From Propionibacteriaceae bacterium (GTDB lineage Bacteria; Actinomycetota; Actinomycetes; Propionibacteriales; Propionibacteriaceae), in NCBI GenBank assembly GCA_009787035.1, contig WRGV01000154.1:1-5252 (forward strand): 5,252 nt of DNA, written 5' to 3'. This document shows, piece after piece, positions 1 through 4,898 of the stretch. The position numbers were made by a program, and so were the translations under genes. Below the pieces are notes generated by a model that made no database searches, had not been told where the DNA came from, and saw nothing but the letters and a program-made list of their open reading frames with translations. How positions within the stretch are numbered: the stretch's first letter is position 1; each line of letters starts with the position of its first letter.

Positions 1-353
1 CCGACGAGCCTGGCCACGGATGGTCTGTCGGGGAAGATCTGGACGACGTCGGAGCGGCGTTTGATCTCGGGCTTGAGACGTTCGATGGGGTTGTTGGACC
101 AGATCTTGTGCCAGTGTTCGCCCGGCATGGCCGCGAACGCGGTCAGGTCGGGTTCGGCATCGTCGAGCATCGCGGCAATTTGGGGGAACGGGCCAGACAA
201 TGCTGTGGTGACTTGGTGGTATGTCGCGGTGACCGCTTCAGGGGTTTCCTGGGCGAACACTGTCGAGATGAGCGCGTTGACTGGTTCGGAGTGCTTCGCC
301 CCGAGTGGTTGGGTGATGTTGCGGGCGAAATGAACCCGGCAGCGTTGACACGC
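1..353 (-). pseudogene. IS256/Mutator-family transposase, C-terminal fragment, continues past left edge
   Basis: Cut-and-paste transposase remnant. Reading the minus strand with codons ending at 353 (351-353, 348-350 and so on) gives an uninterrupted frame to the window edge. It begins with QRCRVHFARN, a signature of the IS256 family, and runs through HWHKIWSNNPIERL, then EIKRRSDVVQIFP and a final ARLV. These correspond to the conserved C-terminal block (W-S-N-P-x-E-R-L, K-R-R-x-D-V-V-x-I-F-P) of this family. Only about the last third of a ~400-residue protein is visible. No start codon, N-terminal DNA-binding domain or terminal inverted repeat lies upstream; the frame runs straight into integrase sequence at ~350. 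It is therefore a broken copy on this side, joined by deletion rather than by a normal IS end. Whether the C-terminus and right IS end are intact beyond position 1 cannot be seen. Family call is firm. Confidence 0.85.
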
Positions 354-420
354 GGCCCGTCTCGCGGGGGATGAACATGATCTCGCCGAACGTCCCGCCC
401 GGCAGACGCGGCCGGCTCAC
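352..420 (-). pseudogene. int: Tyrosine integrase, N-terminal stub only
   Basis: The GTG at 418-420 opens a frame reading SRPRLPGGTFGEIMFIPRE then TGR. I recognise this as the extreme N-terminus of actinobacterial tyrosine recombinases, where a short P-x-G-T-x-G-E-I motif is followed by the first strand of the arm-binding domain. The expected continuation (x-R-A-R-x-R-F-R-D-x-D-G) is missing. From about 350 the DNA encodes IS256 transposase in a different frame, so the merged frame is nonsense and stops at 238. No core-binding or catalytic domain (R...H-x-x-R...Y) remains, so the protein cannot recombine DNA. The GTG overlaps the TGA of the excisionase-like gene (GTGA, 417-420), the usual coupled xis-int arrangement in actinobacterial integrative elements; this supports both the start and the identity. 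The call rests on a short motif. Confidence 0.6.
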
Positions 421-656
421 CGCACGCCTCCGCCCATACGGTGGCGAGGTCTCCCCGGAACCGAGCCGCCCTGCGCACGGTGGTGCGGATTCCTTACCAC
501 CGTCGTCGCAGCAGGGTCGCGCCGCGTGGCCATCCAGGCGCGCATGTCCGAGACGGCGAACTTGAGATGCTTGCCGAACCGGTGCGCCACCGGCCCCTCA
601 CCGCGCGTGCGCCAGTCATAGATCGTGCCGACTGGCACGCCCAAGGCCGACGACAA
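417..656 (-). CDS. xis: Excisionase-like helix-turn-helix DNA-binding protein, 5' end uncertain
   Basis: Small DNA-binding protein of the excisionase/MerR-like HTH type, expected to bend att DNA and steer the integrase toward excision. The frame contains LSSALGVPVGTIYDWRTRGE, then FGKHLKFAVSDMRAWM. This is the classic recognition helix (V-P-x-G-T-x-Y-x-W), the wing (R/K-F-G-K-x-x-x-F) and the closing D-x-x-A-W-M helix. It overlaps the integrase stub by GTGA. The only start in this frame is TTG at 654-656, which removes most of the first helix (the upstream frame reads ANRE before LSSALG). An ATG at 707-709 lies one frame off and would give a plausible N-terminus (LVREGL) if one base had been lost near 665-675. 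It is either a shortened gene with a TTG start or a frameshifted one. The C-terminal tail after residue ~45 is not recognisable. About 65 bp separates it from the tRNA-derived repeat. Confidence 0.65.
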   Translation of the reverse strand: MSSALGVPVGTIYDWRTRGEGPVAHRFGKHLKFAVSDMRAWMATRRDPAATTVVRNPHHRAQGGSVPGRPRHRMGGGVR

Positions 657-720
657 CTCCCGGTTCGCAGCCCCTCTCGAACGAGAGGAACCCGGCCTGA
701 CCAGGCCATTCGCAACCCCA

Positions 721-822
721 AATGGTCGGGCTGACAGGATTTGAACCTGCGACCCCTTGGCGGACTTCCCGCCTTTCTGGATGACTCGGAATGTGCCCCG
801 TTGTTGCCAGATATTCCCTTGT
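721..822 (-). repeat. att-like site A: tRNA-Pro 3' half plus element arm
   Basis: Read on the minus strand, 759 to 723 is CAAGGGGTCGCAGG, TTCAAAT, CCTGT, CAGCCCG, ACCA. That is the 3' side of an anticodon stem, a variable loop, a complete T-arm with paired stem, an acceptor 3' strand, discriminator and CCA, matching proline-type tRNAs as I know them. No D-arm, anticodon loop or 5' acceptor strand follows on the high-coordinate side, so this is a tRNA fragment and not a gene. Beyond the tRNA part is a small hairpin (GGCGG at 759-763, CCGCC at 769-773). Positions 721-773 align without gaps to 4720-4772 with 43 of 53 identical bases, and weaker similarity continues to 822. Such 3'-tRNA duplications mark integrase crossover sites, and tRNA-Pro is a known target of actinobacterial elements such as pSAM2. 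Confidence 0.75.
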
Positions 823-827
823 CAATT

Positions 828-845
828 GGGCATCAGTTGATGCCC
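828..845. repeat. Perfect palindrome in the arm of att-like site A
   Basis: GGGCATCA, then GT, then TGATGCCC: an 8-bp perfect inverted repeat with a 2-bp centre, in otherwise non-coding DNA 107 bp from the outer end of site A. Site B has a different perfect inverted repeat at the equivalent distance. It could be an integrase/excisionase or regulator binding site, or a weak terminator; there is no T-run after it on either strand. Confidence 0.5.
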
Positions 846-871
846 TGCGTCCAAAATCATACCCGATCAGT

Positions 872-891
872 GCCGGTTTTCGCCGGTTTTC
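872..891. repeat. Tandem direct repeat, 2 x 10 bp (GCCGGTTTTC)
   Basis: GCCGGTTTTC occurs twice back to back, followed by a third partial match (ACGGGTTGTTTT). It lies in the most AT-rich stretch of this intergenic region, which also holds TTTTA/TAAAA as an inverted pair at 900-915. Integrase arm-type sites are often short direct repeats like this beside the core site; that role is inferred from position only. Confidence 0.5.
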
Positions 892-991
892 ACGGGTTGT
901 TTTACATGACTAAAAGATGACCGGATGGGGCAACTGCGGTGAGTGTCCAGGCGCTCTGCAGCGGCTCCAGGCGATAGACTGCTGCGGTAAT

Positions 992-1041
992 CCCCGGGAA
1001 GTCCTCTCCCGCCTCGAGCGGTGAACCGAGCCCGGGGTTTT
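992..1041 (+). terminator. GC-rich stem-loop followed by TTTT, possible terminator or structured leader
   Basis: CCCCGGG at 992-998 pairs with CCCGGGG at 1031-1037, directly followed by TTTT (1038-1041). Within the 32-nt loop, CTCG and CGAG also pair around GGT-GA-ACC, giving a nested structure. It ends ~56 bp upstream of the AbiE operator. It may insulate the operon from reading through the att region; no gene that it would terminate is visible in this window, so it might instead be a structured RNA element. The long loop makes the terminator call weak. Confidence 0.3.
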
Positions 1042-1096
1042 CCGTATCCGGCGTTCGTGCATCGACCGCTGGCAGCGACCGTGGCAGGACGCGCCT

Positions 1097-1143
1097 CCTC
1101 CTAAGTGACTACACCATGGCCTATACTGTGTGCAGTTAGGAGG
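1097..1143 (+). promoter_or_regulatory. abiE promoter and inverted-repeat operator overlapping the Shine-Dalgarno
   Basis: CCTCCTAAGTG (1097-1107) and the reverse complement of 1133-1143 (CCTCCTAACTG) match at 10 of 11 positions, centred on 1120. A good -10 box, TATACT (1122-1127), lies between the arms; no clear -35 is visible, the best-spaced hexamer being TCCTAA at 1099-1104 inside the left arm. The right arm contains the Shine-Dalgarno AGGAGG (1138-1143), five bases before the ATG at 1149. In characterised AbiE systems the antitoxin represses its own promoter by binding inverted repeats, so this is the expected operator. Here the two arms would also pair in RNA starting upstream of the left arm and hide the ribosome-binding site; a transcript from the TATACT box would start inside or near the right arm and lack the left one. 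Confidence 0.6.
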
Positions 1144-1148
1144 CGACG

Positions 1149-1721
1149 ATGGCGAGTGATCTGCCTGCGGCGTTCACGCTCGCGCAGGCCCGGGAGCGGG
1201 GCTGGGGCAAGGACGCCGTCTACCGTCTGGTCGACCAGGGGCGGCTCGACAGGGTCGGCAGAGGGGTATTCGCCGATCTGGAGCGGATCGACCCAGCACT
1301 GGCGGTGCTGGCGGGAGCCACGGCTGTGCAGCCGATGGCGACACTGTGCCTCGCGTCCGCTCTGGTTCGCCATGATTTGTCGGACGCGATCCTGGCGGTG
1401 ACCGATATCGCGTTGCCGCGGGGGGTTCGGCATCCGGCGGGTTTCGACCATGCCACATGGCACAGCTTCTGCCCGGACATGTTCACCATCGGGCGCGAAT
1501 CATTCGATGCGTGCGGGATGACGCTGCATGTCTACTCCGCGGAACGCACGGTCGTCGACTGCTTCCGGTTCGCGCACCTGGAAGGAGCCGACACCGCCAC
1601 CGCCGCGCTGAAGCGCTGGCTGCGCCAGCCTGGCCACAGCCCATCGGTACTGTTGGCAGCAGCCGCGGCGTTTCCACCTGCCCAGACACGGATCCGGCAG
1701 GTGCTGGAGGTTCTCCTGTGA
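1149..1721 (+). CDS. abiEi: Type IV toxin-antitoxin antitoxin, AbiEi family
   Basis: Antitoxin and autorepressor of the AbiE toxin-antitoxin/abortive-infection system, 190 residues, cytoplasmic. Residues ~9-44 form a winged helix-turn-helix: FTLAQARERGWGKDAVYRLV followed by the wing DQGRLDRVGRGVFAD, the layout of AbiEi N-terminal domains. Residues ~66-77 (LCLASALVRHDL) and the YSAERTVVDCFR motif at 129-140 belong to the C-terminal antitoxin domain. The length is normal for the short actinobacterial form. The ATG at 1149 is fixed by a strong AGGAGG five bases upstream. The stop TGA overlaps the toxin GTG (1718-1721), giving translational coupling. Type IV antitoxins do not bind the toxin tightly but counter its effect; how this one neutralises is not visible in sequence. 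It has little obvious likeness to the second AbiEi at 2722-3546 beyond the shared fold. Confidence 0.88.
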   Translation: MASDLPAAFTLAQARERGWGKDAVYRLVDQGRLDRVGRGVFADLERIDPALAVLAGATAVQPMATLCLASALVRHDLSDAILAVTDIALPRGVRHPAGFDHATWHSFCPDMFTIGRESFDACGMTLHVYSAERTVVDCFRFAHLEGADTATAALKRWLRQPGHSPSVLLAAAAAFPPAQTRIRQVLEVLL

Positions 1722-2629
1722 GCCCGACGCCAACCCGCGACACGTCCGCAGGCCGCGCGCACAACGACCTGCGCAACCTCGCCAGACGCGACCGCCGCGA
1801 CGTGGCCGAATACCTGGCCCTGTACACCTTGGAGGGGTTCCTCGACCGGCTGACCCGCTCGCCGCATGCCGATGATCTCGTCCTCAAAGGCGGTGTGCTT
1901 CTGGCCGCGTTCTCCGCCCGCCGCCCCACCAGAGACATCGACCTTCGCGCCACCGGTTTCGCGGACGATATCGCCGCCGTCGAAACCATCGTCGGCTCCA
2001 TCGCGGCGATCCCCGCCGACGACGGGCTGGTGTTCGACCCCGGCAGCGTCCATGCGGAGACGATCCGGGACGAGGCCGACTACCAGGGCGTCCGGGTCCA
2101 GCTGACCGCCCAACTGGCGAGCGCCGTCATTGCCTTCCACGTCGACGTGAACTTCGGGGACCCGATCTGGCCCGCACCCGTCACCGTGAGCTTGCCCCGA
2201 CTGCTCGGCGGCACTGTCGATCTTCGCGGCTATCCGGCGCACATGGCGCTGGCCGAGAAGATCGTCACGGCCATCGAGCGCGGCACTGCGAACACCCGAT
2301 GGCGCGATTTCGTGGACATCGTCGGCATCGCCGCCACCACGCCGATCAACGCCGACGACCTCGCAACGGCCATGGCCACCGTCGCCGATCACCGCGCAGC
2401 ATCACTGGTGCCGCTGGTTGACGTCCTGGCAGGCATGGCCACCGTTGCCCAACCCAAGTGGGCCGCCTGGCGGCGCAAGCAACGCCTCAACGACACGACC
2501 CCGGAACGGTTCCAAGACCTCGTCGACGCCTGCGTAGCGTTCGCCGACCCGGTGCTCACCGGTCAAACCGTCGGCAAGACCTGGTCGCCCACCGAGCGTG
2601 CCTGGGTCACGCTCGAGCGCCAGAGCTGA
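1718..2629 (+). CDS. abiEii: Type IV toxin, AbiEii nucleotidyltransferase family
   Basis: Toxin of the AbiE pair, 303 residues, DNA polymerase beta-like nucleotidyltransferase fold. Starting at the GTG that overlaps the antitoxin stop, KGG at 57-59 followed by TRDIDL at 71-76 is motif I with the two metal-binding aspartates D73 and D75. HVDVNFGD (141-148) supplies a further acidic strand with D143. AEKIVTAIERGTANTRWRDF (179-198), then VDI, is the conserved K...R-x-R-D-x-x-D motif (K181, R194, D197, D200). All expected catalytic residues are present, so the toxin looks active. AbiEii proteins bind nucleotides, and relatives in Mycobacterium tuberculosis (MenT) add nucleotides to tRNA 3' ends and block translation; the substrate here is inferred from family only. 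The frame is open further upstream to 1457, but that part is antitoxin sequence read in another frame. A hairpin follows the stop. Confidence 0.88.
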   Translation: MSPTPTRDTSAGRAHNDLRNLARRDRRDVAEYLALYTLEGFLDRLTRSPHADDLVLKGGVLLAAFSARRPTRDIDLRATGFADDIAAVETIVGSIAAIPADDGLVFDPGSVHAETIRDEADYQGVRVQLTAQLASAVIAFHVDVNFGDPIWPAPVTVSLPRLLGGTVDLRGYPAHMALAEKIVTAIERGTANTRWRDFVDIVGIAATTPINADDLATAMATVADHRAASLVPLVDVLAGMATVAQPKWAAWRRKQRLNDTTPERFQDLVDACVAFADPVLTGQTVGKTWSPTERAWVTLERQS

Positions 2630-2653
2630 CCGGTCACGCCAGATCTGCGCATT

Positions 2654-2671
2654 CACCGGGGTGCCCCGGTG
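2654..2671. terminator. Hairpin between convergent genes, probable bidirectional terminator
   Basis: CACCGGGG, TG, CCCCGGTG is a perfect 8-bp inverted repeat, 25 bp after the AbiEii stop and ~50 bp beyond the end of the opposing antitoxin gene. No T-run follows on either strand, which is common for GC-rich actinobacterial hairpins. Its place between two converging genes supports a termination role. Confidence 0.55.
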
Positions 2672-2686
2672 GAGGGGTTCTGGAGC

Positions 2687-2725
2687 TCAGGCCAACGAGT
2701 CGCGCGGAATCGTAATGTGGCTCAC
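2687..2725 (-). pseudogene. 12-codon GTGA-overlapping ORF, possible stump of a lost AbiEii toxin
   Basis: The TGA of the second antitoxin gene overlaps a GTG (2723-2725), exactly as the abiEi-abiEii pair does at 1718-1721. The GTG frame reads SHITIPRDSLA after the start and then stops at 2687-2689. In this family the toxin normally starts at such an overlap, so this may be the first dozen codons of a toxin whose body was deleted. The peptide is too short to assign by motif and could be chance. No further toxin sequence is visible leftward before the hairpin and the convergent AbiEii gene. Confidence 0.3.
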
Positions 2726-3546
2726 TCCACTTCGACGGTTGTGTTGAGGCGCAGCCGCCAGCGCGGGTCGAGTGCGCCAGTCAGCGGCAGCGCGGGGTGC
2801 AGCCTCGCGGGGGTGGACGATCCAGCTGCGACGTGCGCGGCGAGCAGGTCGAGGCGGTGCTCGGTGTTGGTCTCCAGGATCCAGCCGACCCGTCGCGCGG
2901 TGGCCTGCGGGTACAAGGGCGCGAGCAGAGCGAGCGTGGCATCGTCGAGACCGGTCTCGTCATCGAGGTCGGTGACGACAGTGGCGGCGTTGTCCAGGCC
3001 GCCGGCCAGGCCGATGTCGGTCGCGATGTCGAGGGCGGTCGCTTCCGGCGACGACACGAGGTAGGTGCCCGAGCGAGCCACACGCTCCACGGTTGGCAGA
3101 ACACCGATGTGTTCACGGACGTGGAACCGCAGGTCGGCCCTGCCGATCCTGCGGTCGCGGACGAGTCGTGATGTGGCGATGTGGGTGACCTGTGGCGCTT
3201 GGTGCGCAGCGCCGTGGACGGCAGCCGCGGCGAGCCACCCGATGTAGTAGCCGACGCCGAGATGGGCCATCAACGGCGCGATGAACTCGACGGCGGGCGG
3301 CCCGCCCCATGTGCGGAACTCGGGTGGCACGGGCACCCACAGCCCGCGCGCCGGCGTGATCCATTCCCCGCGCCGCTTGGGCGCGGCCATCCGTTGCGGA
3401 ACCTGGGATGCGGGAACGTCGAGGAGTTCCCCGACCTGGACGGTGGTCATGGACGAGATCCCACGCGACAACGCCCAGTGCGCGGCCTGGGGGCCGCGCA
3501 CCGAAGTCTCTGGTGTCGCAGTGATCGTCACATGATCTATTCTCAT
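2722..3546 (-). CDS. Orphan AbiEi-family antitoxin / transcriptional regulator
   Basis: 274-residue protein of the longer AbiEi-like type common in Actinobacteria. Residues ~20-73 form a winged helix domain (QAAHWALSRGISSMTTVQVG, then LWVPV at the wing end). The middle has the hallmark VEFIAPLMAHLG then GYYIGWLAAAAVHGAAHQ (86-116), with IATSRLVRDRRIGRADLRF at 123-141. The antitoxin motif SSPEATALD is at 165-173. The gene is complete, ending in VEVE, but no toxin follows; downstream is only a 12-codon GTGA-overlapping stub and then the convergent AbiE operon. The ATG at 3546 has a weak Shine-Dalgarno; a later start such as the ATG at residue 33 would remove part of the HTH. It lies 139 bp downstream of the broken relaxase on the same strand. 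It could act alone as a regulator, guard against a related toxin elsewhere, or be a remnant. It is divergent enough from the intact AbiEi that cross-neutralisation is not assured. Confidence 0.8.
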   Translation of the reverse strand: MRIDHVTITATPETSVRGPQAAHWALSRGISSMTTVQVGELLDVPASQVPQRMAAPKRRGEWITPARGLWVPVPPEFRTWGGPPAVEFIAPLMAHLGVGYYIGWLAAAAVHGAAHQAPQVTHIATSRLVRDRRIGRADLRFHVREHIGVLPTVERVARSGTYLVSSPEATALDIATDIGLAGGLDNAATVVTDLDDETGLDDATLALLAPLYPQATARRVGWILETNTEHRLDLLAAHVAAGSSTPARLHPALPLTGALDPRWRLRLNTTVEVE

Positions 3547-3575
3547 AGTTTCCGTGAGATAACGCGATATAGCGT
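3541..3575 (-). promoter_or_regulatory. Candidate promoter/operator of the orphan antitoxin
   Basis: An unusually AT-rich spot for this window, overlapping the start codon. It holds two short inverted pairs: TCTCA (3541-3545) with TGAGA (3555-3559), and ACGC (3562-3565) with GCGT (3572-3575) around GATATA. On the minus strand TATATC or TTATCT could serve as a -10 box, but no good -35 is visible. AbiEi proteins bind inverted repeats near their own start, so an operator is plausible; the repeats are short and the call is tentative. Confidence 0.35.
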
Positions 3576-3616
3576 GTTTGGTGTGGCAGTCGTTCAGTCT
3601 CGTGTGTCACAGCTAC

Positions 3617-3639
3617 GGTGGTGGCGATTCGCCACGACC
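3617..3639 (-). terminator. Hairpin downstream of the relaxase remnant
   Basis: GTGGCG (3621-3626) and CGCCAC (3630-3635) pair around ATT. The stem extends outward as GGT/ACC after one G-G mismatch. It lies 47 bp past the relaxase stop and ~70 bp before the orphan antitoxin start on the same strand, so it probably separates the two transcripts. No T-run is seen. Confidence 0.45.
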
Positions 3640-3685
3640 GTTTCGAGCAGGCTGTGCTGACCGGATCGTCGGCGTGGTGGCGCGG

Positions 3686-4710
3686 CTACAGGGCCGACAC
3701 TGACGACGGCGTCCTGGACGTGGGCGTGTCCGTGCCGACTCTAGTGCGGGCGAGGAGTCCCTGGATGCGGGTGGCGTCGGCGCGTTGGACAGCGTTGGCC
3801 GGGTCGCCGAACGGCGTGTCGGCCGTGACGTTCCAGGCGTCGCGGTATGCGGCCACGGCCAGTGCCGCCTGTTGCCACGACCGCCCGGCAGCGGGGTCGG
3901 CGGGCCGGCGCCCGAGGTGCGCGACCCACGGCTGGTGGTCGCGGATCGCCTGGTCGAGGACGTCGGCCGCCCGGGCGTGCATCGCATCCAGGCGCTCGTG
4001 GATGGCGTGGGCCATCGCCGGTTCCGGCTGGTCGAGATGTGCGGCATCAGGCCGAGCGTGTATCGGGGCGTGGCGCGGACATAGCGGCTGGCGATGGTGT
4101 TGTCGACGTGGCGGGCGAGTCTGTCGTGCAGGACGGATGCGACGTCGGCGGCCGTGTCCACGCTGCGGGCGGCGACGAGCTTGGGCAGGGCGTCCTCGGG
4201 CTGGATGCCGCAGGTTTCGGCGCGGCGCAGTTGCGCGCACAGCGGCCCGAACGCCTCCGAGTCGAGCGCCTGCGCGGCATGACCGTCGGTGAGGCCGCAC
4301 GCCTGGACCAGCGCCGTCCACCGGTCGTGCTGGGCGGCGGCGATCAGCGTCTCGACCTCGGCGCGCAGCTGCGCGGTGTTGCCCCACTGTTCCGCCTCGG
4401 CCTGGGCCATCTGGTGGGCGGACAGTTCCGCGCCCGTGTTGGCCAACACCCCGGCCAGCACCGTCTGGGCCGTGGCGTCGGGATTGTCGGAGGGGTGCGG
4501 CGCGTCGTGGGCGGGGTCGGGCCGGTCGACGGCCACATAGGCCTGGTTGCGGCTTCGTCCCCGGGTCATGGCGACGTACAGGTTCTCGCGGGTCGTGGTG
4601 GGCGTGACCAGGACGTGGCAGGTGTCGGCGGTGACGCCCTGCGCCCGGTGCGCGGTCACGGCGTAGCCGAGGTCGAGGTGCTCGGCGGCGTACGCGACCG
4701 GCAGCGTCAT
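3686..4710 (-). pseudogene. traA: TraA/MobA-type conjugative relaxase-helicase, C-terminal remnant, 5'-truncated and frameshifted
   Basis: Remnant of the large actinobacterial transfer relaxase, which nicks DNA with an N-terminal TrwC domain and unwinds it with RecD-like helicase domains. Only the end is left. From 4710: TLPVAYAAEHLDLGYAVTAH then RAQG (motif V region, residues 15-25), then LVTPTTTRENLYVAMTRGR (34-52, motif VI), then the family's helical tail. An in-frame TGA (4711-4713) precedes the ATG, and 7 bp further is the tRNA-derived repeat, so the relaxase and first helicase domains are missing at that junction. Around 4045-4050 the good reading frame shifts. Up to RYTLGL it is in one frame; from DAAHLDQPEPAMAHAI to the TAG at 3686 it is in another, giving a further ~120 residues (including WNVTADTPFGDPANAV). 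Without the shift the frame yields R/T/P-rich nonsense to 3613. Not functional. Confidence 0.85.
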
Positions 4711-4719
4711 TCAGTACGC

Positions 4720-4820
4720 AATGGTCGGACCCGCGGGATTTGAACCTGCGGCCCCTTGGCGGGTCTGCCGCCCGTTACGATCAGTGGCGATCATCCCCGG
4801 CCGTCGGCGATTTTCCTTGT
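4720..4820 (-). repeat. att-like site B: second tRNA-Pro-like 3' half plus element arm
   Basis: Same organisation and orientation as site A, exactly 3,999 bp away. On the minus strand, 4758 to 4722 reads CAAGGGGCCGCAGG, TTCAAAT, CCCGC, GGGTCCG, ACCA: a tRNA 3' half with a different acceptor strand and one mispair in the T-stem. No 5' tRNA half follows. A hairpin GGCGG(4758-4762)/CCGCC(4768-4772) lies next to it. Identity to site A is 43 of 53 over the first part. Gap-free matches continue beyond (the shared CCCCG at 4795-4799 and 796-800, and TTCC(C)TTGT at 4813-4820 and 814-822). The relaxase remnant is broken off 10 bp to its left, which points to a recombination or deletion endpoint here. 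Confidence 0.72.
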
Positions 4821-4828
4821 TTGACGTG

Positions 4829-4845
4829 GGAAGATCGCCTCTTCC
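4829..4845. repeat. Perfect inverted repeat in the arm of att-like site B
   Basis: GGAAGA, TCGCC, TCTTCC: 6-bp perfect stem with a 5-nt centre, starting 109 bp from the outer end of site B, where site A has its own palindrome at 107 bp. The sequences differ but the position is shared. Probable protein-binding site or small hairpin; role inferred from position. Confidence 0.45.
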
Positions 4846-4898
4846 GTGACGAACAGTGTACCGGACGGCGCCGGTTAGCCCGCATCCTCCCCGGTTGG

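Larger units (their letters stand above)
846..1096. other. Non-coding stretch between att-like site A and the AbiE operon
   Basis: No convincing coding frame is present on either strand between the palindrome and the AbiE promoter region. It contains the tandem 10-bp repeat (872-891), a short AT-rich spot (900-915) and a GC-rich stem-loop (992-1041). The part from 916 to 990 shows nothing I recognise. Reading frames crossing the tRNA-derived segment are by-products of tRNA sequence. Confidence 0.5.

Noticed and set aside
723..800. A complete tRNA-Pro gene at site A (and likewise at 4722-4800)
   Set aside because: Only the T-arm and acceptor 3' half are present. No D-arm, no anticodon loop with a T before the anticodon, and no 5' acceptor strand complementary to CAGCCCG or GGGTCCG is found at the right distance.
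616..825. Small minus-strand ORF spanning the tRNA fragment
   Set aside because: Its central GVAGSNPVSPT is simply translated tRNA T-arm sequence; there is no ribosome-binding site or domain.
872..920. CRISPR-like array from the repeated GCCGGTTTTC units
   Set aside because: Only two adjacent 10-bp units with no spacers, so it is a tandem repeat and not a CRISPR array.
1457..1717. An 87-codon N-terminal extension of the AbiEii toxin
   Set aside because: That stretch is the antitoxin gene read in another frame; its peptide is R/H-rich and non-family-like. The GTG overlapping the antitoxin stop is the expected start.
1532..2392. Long antisense frame (286 codons) opposite the AbiE operon
   Set aside because: A typical GC-rich shadow frame: D/G/V/R-rich, no recognisable domain, and fully antisense to two well-supported genes.
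3613..4044. The uninterrupted C-terminal part of the relaxase frame ending at 3613
   Set aside because: After ~4045 this frame turns into T/R/S/P-rich nonsense, whereas the neighbouring frame carries family-like helical sequence to 3686.
3847..4743. Long plus-strand frame (298 codons) across the relaxase remnant
   Set aside because: Low-complexity G/R/V-rich product antisense to clear relaxase-helicase motifs, running into the tRNA-derived repeat.
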